From a bacterium (GTDB lineage: Bacteria > UBP15 > UBA6099 > DSWB01), in contig JAGUYV010000464.1 of NCBI GenBank assembly GCA_020061125.1, forward strand, positions 1 to 8,596: a DNA stretch of 8,596 nucleotides, given 5' to 3'. The notes under the pieces were generated by a model. That model was not told the origin of the DNA, did no database searches, and worked only from the letters and a program-made list of their open reading frames with translations. Positions within the stretch are counted from its first letter, which is position 1, and the number at the start of each line of letters is the position of its first letter. Positions 6,329 to 8,596 of the stretch are shown piece by piece. The translations under genes were made by a program, and so were the position numbers.

Positions 6329-6991
6329 TCAGTCTTCCTGGAAATGCCAGAGGTTTTCGTGGCGCAGAGTTGCGTTGGGGTCAACGCCGAGCGCTTTCTT
6401 GAAATGAGAATCGGCGCGGGCCTCGTCACCGAGCTTCATGCAGACGATGCCCATGTGATTGTGCGCGGGCGCATTTCGGGGATTGATTTCGAGCGCGCGG
6501 TTCAGATGGCGCGCCGCGGCTTGGTAATCGCCTCTGTGATGGCGGCAGATGGCCAGTCCCTGGTGCGCGTTGGCCAGGGCGGGATTCAATTCCAGCGCCT
6601 TTTGGAAAAGGGATTCGGCTTTCTCGATGTCGCCGAGATTGCGTCCGTGCAGAATGCCGAGGCGGCACAGGGCGTCTGCATGGTCCGGGGCGATTTGCAA
6701 AGTCTTCTCGAACACAGTCCGCGCCTGCTCGTGATTTCCCGAATACGCAAGAATTTTTCCCAGATTGTTGAACACATCGGCGTCGCCCGGCCGCTCGCCG
6801 AGCAGTTGTTTGAACACGGCCGCGCTTTGCGGGTACCGGCCCAGTCGCAGCAGGCACACGCCGCGATTGTACCGTGCCAGGGAATGGCCCGGTTCGGCCT
6901 GAAGCACGCGGTCAAAGCAATCCAGCGCGCGTTCATATTCTCGTTCGCGCCCGAGATTCAAGCCTTCCAGAAACAAAGCGCGCACATCCAT
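6329..6991 (-). CDS. tetratricopeptide repeat protein
   Basis: This 220-residue protein is almost entirely six tandem TPR units, at about residues 2-35, 36-69, 70-103, 104-138, 139-172 and 173-206. Each shows the helix-turn-helix pattern with the usual small and aromatic positions, for example FNNLGKILAYSGNHEQARTV and QKALELNPALANAHQGLA. The fourth unit carries one extra residue. There is no signal peptide or membrane segment, so it is probably a soluble cytoplasmic scaffold. The family does not give a specific function. The ATG at 6991 is only about 2 bases from the expected transcript start of the TATAAT at 7000-7005, and no Shine-Dalgarno is present, so a leaderless message is likely. It converges on carB and is followed upstream by the beta-propeller gene on the same strand. 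Confidence 0.85.
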   Translation of the reverse strand: MDVRALFLEGLNLGREREYERALDCFDRVLQAEPGHSLARYNRGVCLLRLGRYPQSAAVFKQLLGERPGDADVFNNLGKILAYSGNHEQARTVFEKTLQIAPDHADALCRLGILHGRNLGDIEKAESLFQKALELNPALANAHQGLAICRHHRGDYQAAARHLNRALEINPRNAPAHNHMGIVCMKLGDEARADSHFKKALGVDPNATLRHENLWHFQED

Positions 6992-6999
6992 GATGTCAC

Positions 7000-7028
7000 A
7001 TTATACAAAGGATTGAAGCCAATGGCAT
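7000..7028 (-). promoter_or_regulatory. promoter for the TPR gene
   Basis: On the minus strand, ATGCCA (7023-7028, 4/6) and a perfect TATAAT (7000-7005) are separated by 17 bases. The transcript would begin near 6993, almost at the start codon at 6991. Confidence 0.55.
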
Positions 7029-7157
7029 GACTGGTTCATGAAACGCCGCAACAAACCGCGCCATGCTCTTTCTCCCTGCCTCCCCGCGATTTGCATGTTT
7101 TTGAATTTGTTTTTGTATTCGCTCTCGAATTCGCATTTGCATTGCTTTTGCTTTTGC

Positions 7158-7178
7158 GGAAGACGGAAGACGGAAGAC
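7158..7178 (+). repeat. three tandem GGAAGAC units
   Basis: GGAAGAC occurs at 7158-7164, 7165-7171 and 7172-7178, ending 2 bases before the stop codon of the beta-propeller gene. To the left, 7100-7157 is low-complexity sequence rich in TTTGC/TTTTG. Together they form a simple-sequence patch in the gap between the two minus-strand genes. Confidence 0.7.
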
Positions 7179-7180
7179 GG

Positions 7181-8464
7181 TTACTTCCACAGCGGAGCGG
7201 GATCTTTGGGGAAGGACACCTTGCCGGATTCGATGCCGAAGCACAGAACGGCGAAGCGGTGCACGAAGAACCCGGAGCGGCGTTCCTCGAAGATTGCGCC
7301 GTTGATGAAGAGGCGTTTTGAGTCCGGGGACCAGAACGGGCGGCAAGTGCCGCAGATGAAATTGGGCACGGGTTTGCTGGATTTCACGATGGCGCGCTTT
7401 TGGGGATCCGCGACGAGGATTTTGAGGCCCGTGGGGTCCGTGGCCGGGTTGGCTGCGCTCTGGTCGGGAATTCTCGGAACCGCGGCCAGGGCCGCGAGGC
7501 GGCCGTCATGGCTCCAGGCGGGAAGCACGCGCTCAATGGGCGGCCCTGCGGGTATGCGGGTCTGAATGCCATCGGCGATATTGGTGAATGTAATGTTGAA
7601 CCCGTCCACGGACACTGCGGCGCTGCCGTCCGGAGATATGTCGAACATCTGTCCCCAATCCGCATTTCCGGGCATTGGCGCGATGGCCCCGGAGTGCGGG
7701 TCCAGCCGGTAGGTGAGGCGCATGTCGTGGTTTTCCGGCGCGTAGCCCGTGAACAGCAGGGCGGGGGTGGAATCCCACGCCAGCGCTCCGGGTCCGAGAG
7801 CGGGGTAGAGATCCGCGGCGTTGATTTCGCGCACATTGTTCAACGCACAGTCTGACACGAATAGCCGGAACGCGCCGGGCCGGTCCTGTTGCGGATCGGC
7901 ATTGGCGCGCGCGTAGGGATCGAGGCCGGGCTGCCTGCCCTGGGTTTTGAGCATAGGCGCTCGCGAGCAAGCGAACGCGGCCCACCGGCCGTCAGGCGAT
8001 GCAGCCAGGCTGCGCACCGTGCATTGTTTGATCACATACTCATTGAGTTGGGACCCGTCTTTTGTGAGCAACACCATGCGATCCGGGAGGCGCGCGGCAA
8101 GAATGTTGTTTCCGCACGCCGCGGGCGGGATGGCGCGCACATCCTCAAATTCCAGCATGAAACGGGCGGATCCCGCGGTTTCGCCGGGATTCACAATGCG
8201 CCAGTTCAAGGAAAAGCGGTGCGCGCGCGCTGCCGCGCGGATGGGCGCTGGAAGCAGGTCCATTTCCTGGCGAGGCATGACAGGGAGTTTAGCGTTCACC
8301 GTCAGCAGGGCCGTGCTTTCTGGAATAAGCGCGACAGCCAGAACGCCGGGCACGGGGCGCATCAAAAACCAGGTGTAGCCCCCGGCGATGGCCAGAAACA
8401 GGAACACAAAAACCGCCGCCAGCAGCGGCAGGGAACGGGTGCGTTTGGATTCCGTGTCTTGCAC
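7181..8464 (-). CDS. membrane-anchored TolB/PD40-type beta-propeller protein
   Basis: With the GTG start at 8464 the protein has 427 residues. A basic N-terminal stretch (KRTR) leads into one transmembrane segment (about 11-34), and the rest is probably outside the cytoplasm. PD40/WD40-like blade motifs are seen: AASPDGRWAAFA (about 154-165), DISPDGSAAVS (275-285), PAWSHDGRLAALA (315-327) and PFWSPDSKRLFI (376-387). This is the blade signature of TolB and similar propellers, which serve as protein-binding or ligand-binding platforms. No enzyme domain is visible. The frame is open to a TTG at 8539, but that would overlap the upstream gene by 44 bases; the GTG has GGGGGA (8475-8480) 10 bases ahead. 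A specific function cannot be assigned. Confidence 0.7.
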   Translation of the reverse strand: MQDTESKRTRSLPLLAAVFVFLFLAIAGGYTWFLMRPVPGVLAVALIPESTALLTVNAKLPVMPRQEMDLLPAPIRAAARAHRFSLNWRIVNPGETAGSARFMLEFEDVRAIPPAACGNNILAARLPDRMVLLTKDGSQLNEYVIKQCTVRSLAASPDGRWAAFACSRAPMLKTQGRQPGLDPYARANADPQQDRPGAFRLFVSDCALNNVREINAADLYPALGPGALAWDSTPALLFTGYAPENHDMRLTYRLDPHSGAIAPMPGNADWGQMFDISPDGSAAVSVDGFNITFTNIADGIQTRIPAGPPIERVLPAWSHDGRLAALAAVPRIPDQSAANPATDPTGLKILVADPQKRAIVKSSKPVPNFICGTCRPFWSPDSKRLFINGAIFEERRSGFFVHRFAVLCFGIESGKVSFPKDPAPLWK

Positions 8465-8495
8465 GGGATTATTGTCCCCCAAAGAACGGGGCGGG

Positions 8496-8596
8496 TCAAG
8501 AGCGCCCCGGCGCGAGCACGCATACCGCGCCCGCGGCAAGGACCGCGCAGCAAAGCCACAGCGCGCCGGACACCCCGGTGAGCGGGATGATGATCG
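8496..8596 (-). CDS. C-terminal end of a membrane protein, cut by the window edge
   Basis: The last 32 codons of a gene on the minus strand are present (8594-8496, stop TGA). They encode IIIPLTGVSGALWLCCAVL followed by AAGAVCVLAPGRS, which is a transmembrane helix with a short tail, typical of the last helix of a multi-pass transporter such as an MFS-type protein. The family cannot be named from this piece. It ends 31 bases before the GTG of the beta-propeller gene, so the two may form an operon. Confidence 0.5.
   Translation of the reverse strand, partial: IIIPLTGVSGALWLCCAVLAAGAVCVLAPGRS

Noticed and set aside
6311-7030. 239-codon plus-strand frame covering the TPR gene
   Set aside because: Antisense of six clear TPR units; it lacks any motif of its own and is not the missing CarB half.
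7889-8581. 230-codon plus-strand frame opposite the beta-propeller gene
   Set aside because: Arg/Gly/His-rich translation opposite a gene with clear blade motifs and a transmembrane anchor.

Overview
The window is bacterial and compact, with genes on both strands and ribosome-binding sites of the AGGAG type. Most of it is GC-rich. A short AT-rich insertion sits near the left end. No rRNA, tRNA or CRISPR array was seen. The gene set (single-repeat PUR protein, translin/TRAX-like protein, CarB split in two, short dispersed repeats in intergenic gaps) would fit a member of the PVC superphylum such as the Kiritimatiellota or Lentisphaerota lines. That placement is a low-confidence inference, not something the sequence proves.

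Left region (1-1800) is accessory and scarred. It opens with a 43-bp imperfect tandem repeat whose units end like insertion-sequence tips. A small PUR-alpha-type nucleic-acid-binding protein (259-465) follows, with its own extended -10 promoter. Next comes a 428-bp stretch with no convincing gene but an orphan promoter and Shine-Dalgarno sequence. An AT-rich three-helix membrane protein of unknown function (894-1253) then lies between two about 40-bp direct repeats (705-746 and 1369-1410). The region ends in a decayed 3' piece of an IS1182-like transposase on the minus strand (about 1446-1766).

Middle region (1747-6169). A TRAX/translin-family protein with the four catalytic acidic residues intact (1850-2488) is driven by a near-consensus promoter that appears to lie at the edge of the dead transposase. 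It ends at a good intrinsic terminator. A stand-alone CheY-like receiver (2561-2947, minus) is divergent from carA. carA (3174-4259) and carB (4502-6169) give the glutaminase subunit and only the first half of the synthetase subunit of carbamoyl phosphate synthetase. CarB stops exactly at the linker where the second ATP-grasp half would start, and that half is not in the window. The 242-bp carA-carB gap holds short repeats and a terminator-like hairpin overlapped by a possible short leader frame ending at the carB ribosome-binding site.

Right region (6329-8596) is all on the minus strand: a six-repeat TPR protein with a near-leaderless promoter, a membrane-anchored TolB/PD40-type beta-propeller protein, and the last 32 codons of a membrane protein that runs off the window. 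These three have no visible metabolic link to the carAB genes.

The items most worth a second look are the bacterial TRAX-like ribonuclease and its structured leader, its closeness to a PUR protein, the split CarB with a possible attenuator, and the repeat-flanked AT-rich cassette.
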